Positions 5,313 through 6,707 of a stretch of 6,707 nucleotides of DNA are shown one piece after another (the first letter of the stretch is position 1; every line of letters starts with the position of its first letter). The stretch comes from Acidobacteriota bacterium (lineage in GTDB: Bacteria; Acidobacteriota; Terriglobia; Acidiferrales; UBA7541), in assembly GCA_016179005.1 (NCBI GenBank), contig JACOSF010000164.1:1-6707 (forward strand), written 5' to 3'. The translations under genes and the position numbers were made by a program. The notes under the pieces are model-generated. The model had not been told where the DNA came from, did not search any database, and saw only the letters and a list, made by a program, of their open reading frames with translations.

Positions 5313-6611
5313 CTACGACGCCTTTCTCCGTTTGACAACCCCCGGTTTAGAGGGAGTCAGAGCTTCCAGTTCCTTGATGAGCGCCGGAATCTGTTTGTAT
5401 CCCTGGACCCGGCGGAACCGCTTCTCCGCCACCAACAGCCCCGACCCCACCCAGCGCTCCCGCTGGTCGCCGCCGTGCCACCGTTTCACGTTCTTGCAAA
5501 CCTGCTCGACAATCGAGAACGCCGACTCGATCACATTGGTGCTGGCCAGGCTCTTCCGCAACTGCATCGGCAGGTGGAGCCGATGCACGGTCAGAGTCTC
5601 CTCCAGCCCTTCCCCCAAACTCCGTGCCGCACTCGGATTCAACTCCATCAGTTCGCGATGCAGCGCGTTCAGGGATTGCTTGGCAGCCGCGTAATCTTCC
5701 AGCGCGTAGGCGGCATTCAGCTTCGTGGCCACAGCCGCCTTATATTCGTCAGTCAGATGATCCAACACGTTCCTCCGCTTGTGAACCTGGCAGCGCTGGA
5801 TGGCTGCCGACTCACCCGCGTACTTCTTCACCGCCACAGCCAGCGCCTTGCCGCCATCCAGAACGTAGAGCCTCGGCTGGGTGAAATCGAGCCCGCGATT
5901 GGCTAGATCGCCCAGTAACTCACCCACCACCGTGGCGTTCTCCGTCGCTCCTTGCCGTATGCCCAAGATCGTTTTCCGCCCGTCTTCATGGATTCCCAGC
6001 GCGGCCACTATCTGCTGCCCGGCAAACGGCGTCGCGTCGATCAGCAACGCGCACAGCCGCGTCTTGTCCAATCGGCGCTCCATCATCTCCTGCAACTTCG
6101 CCCGGCTGGCTTCAATGAAATGTTCGCTCACCGCGCTCTTCTCCAAACCGTACGCTTCGGTGAACTCGCGAATCGCCTGGCCGTATTTTCTGGTGCTCAG
6201 CCCCAGCATCAACTTCGCCCAAACCGTTTCCGTCAGCGGTTCGCCGCGGTGAAACATCTCATAGCTGCCCAACCGGACTTCCTGGTCGTCGGTCGTCCGC
6301 ACGCGCGGCCTCGGGATCGCAACCTTCTGGCCCATCACCACGCAGTAGCCGAGCTCGCTGCCCCACCGGCTGGCCGTCCTTTCCGGCTGCCGCTGGCTGC
6401 GCTCCCCGACCAGTTGCCGGACTTCTTCCTGCATCACCCGATCCATCAACTGCAAGCCGGCTTGCCGAATCAGTTCACCCACCCCTTTGTGCAACCAGCC
6501 CACCAGCTCGGCCAAGGGCAGGACCATCTGCACCGCCGGATTTCCATCCGCGGCCATTGCCTCGAGCTGCTGCACAGCTCGCTGCGACTCGATTTGGTAT
6601 GGTTTCTTCAT
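5313..6611 (-). CDS. IS256/Mutator-family DDE transposase
   Basis: The 432-aa transposase catalyses movement of the element, by the copy-out circle route known for IS256. The N-terminal part (about 1-150) is the DNA-binding region, including IPRPRVR and the stretch LGSYEMFHR ahead of it. The DDE core is intact: Asp192 in LLIDATPF, Asp252 in YVLDGGKAL and Glu362 in STNVIESAFS. The family's CQVHKRRNV motif (Cys274, His277) lies between the second Asp and the Glu, with the usual helical insertion before the Glu. Length is normal and no frameshift is seen, so the gene is probably active. Start ATG 6611 is preferred because AAAAGGAG lies 7 bases upstream; a start at 6659 would add 16 residues before it. 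It ends with a basic tail (VVKRRKAS). Confidence 0.95.
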   Translation of the reverse strand: MKKPYQIESQRAVQQLEAMAADGNPAVQMVLPLAELVGWLHKGVGELIRQAGLQLMDRVMQEEVRQLVGERSQRQPERTASRWGSELGYCVVMGQKVAIPRPRVRTTDDQEVRLGSYEMFHRGEPLTETVWAKLMLGLSTRKYGQAIREFTEAYGLEKSAVSEHFIEASRAKLQEMMERRLDKTRLCALLIDATPFAGQQIVAALGIHEDGRKTILGIRQGATENATVVGELLGDLANRGLDFTQPRLYVLDGGKALAVAVKKYAGESAAIQRCQVHKRRNVLDHLTDEYKAAVATKLNAAYALEDYAAAKQSLNALHRELMELNPSAARSLGEGLEETLTVHRLHLPMQLRKSLASTNVIESAFSIVEQVCKNVKRWHGGDQRERWVGSGLLVAEKRFRRVQGYKQIPALIKELEALTPSKPGVVKRRKAS

Positions 6612-6618
6612 AGCGACT

Positions 6619-6626
6619 CTCCTTTT
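6619..6626 (-). promoter_or_regulatory. Shine-Dalgarno site of the transposase
   Basis: On the minus strand AAAAGGAG stands 7 bases before the ATG at 6611-6609. It decides this start over the upstream in-frame ATG at 6659. Confidence 0.75.
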
Positions 6627-6676
6627 CTCGGTCAAGAGAAATTCCTCCCAGCCTATCAAGGCTTCGAGCGGGGAGT

Positions 6677-6707
6677 CGCTACTTTCTACGATCTACCGGG
6701 CATTCCC
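6677..6707 (-). repeat. Right terminal inverted repeat of the IS, ending at the window edge
   Basis: Read on the minus strand from 6707, it begins GGGAATGCCCGG and has GAAAGTAGCG as its inner block, mirroring the left end at 25 of 31 positions. The last base of the window is the outermost base of the repeat as defined by the left copy. Confidence 0.9.

Larger units (their letters stand above)
5264..6707 (-). mobile_element. IS256-family (Mutator-type) insertion sequence, complete or nearly so
   Basis: This 1444-bp element is bounded by imperfect inverted repeats, both tips reading GGGAATGCCCGG inward, around one intact transposase gene on the minus strand. Length, repeat size and transposase type all fit the IS256 family (about 1.2-1.5 kb, repeats of 20-40 bp, usually 8-9 bp target duplication). 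The left target flank is GGATTCTT (5256-5263). The right flank is not in the window, so the duplication cannot be checked. Non-coding IS ends are short: 49 bp at the left and 96 bp at the right, the latter carrying the transposase ribosome site and presumably its promoter. The element splits a leftward gene. Confidence 0.9.

Noticed and set aside
5813..6252. Plus-strand open frames inside the IS (for example 5881-6252 and 5475-5906) as passenger genes
   Set aside because: They are antisense shadows of the conserved transposase core and show no motifs.
1..6707. CRISPR array, tRNA/rRNA genes, riboswitches
   Set aside because: No regularly spaced repeats, tRNA-like cloverleaf or conserved rRNA/riboswitch stretches were seen on either strand by eye.

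Overview
The window is GC-rich (hand counts of about 75% in the left half, about 48% in part of the right half) with tightly packed genes. The S9 peptidase, the coupled M23 peptidase and the mix of Uma2, DUF4258 and IS256-type genes suggest a soil-type bacterium, most plausibly an Acidobacteriota of the Bryobacterales/Solibacter kind. This assignment comes from protein style only and is not proven.

Left half (1-3471), ordinary chromosomal genes. The first 33 bases hold the start of a leftward gene that runs off the window; its 11 visible residues look like the N-terminus of a gamma-class carbonic anhydrase-like protein. A short divergent intergenic region follows. It contains a perfect AT-rich palindrome (131-145) that touches the ATG of an exported S9 prolyl-oligopeptidase-family peptidase (146-2167; seven propeller repeats plus a Ser-Asp-His hydrolase). 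A membrane-anchored M23 metallopeptidase (2164-3471) overlaps it by GTGA and is probably translationally coupled to it.

Middle (3468-4900), accessory DNA. A leftward C-terminal fragment of a Uma2-family nuclease shares a CTAG double stop with the M23 gene. About 350 bases without an intact gene follow; they contain a likely frameshifted relic of a PD40/TolB-type propeller protein. Next comes a compact two-gene module, a DUF4258 protein (4062-4397) and a YgiT-type zinc-finger protein (4394-4618), overlapping by ATGA. This is the layout of a toxin-antitoxin pair. About 280 bases with no recognisable gene follow.

Right end (4901-6707). A leftward gene of unknown function and lower GC has been cut by an IS256/Mutator-family insertion sequence. 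The IS has imperfect 31-bp terminal inverted repeats at 5264-5294 and 6677-6707, and its transposase is intact. The window ends exactly at the outer base of the right repeat, so the 5' part of the broken gene, and the target duplication, should lie just outside. The 120 surviving residues carry a Cys and a Gln-x-Ala-x-Trp motif that resemble the internal-thioester signature of bacterial surface proteins. I consider this the least explained and most interesting element here.
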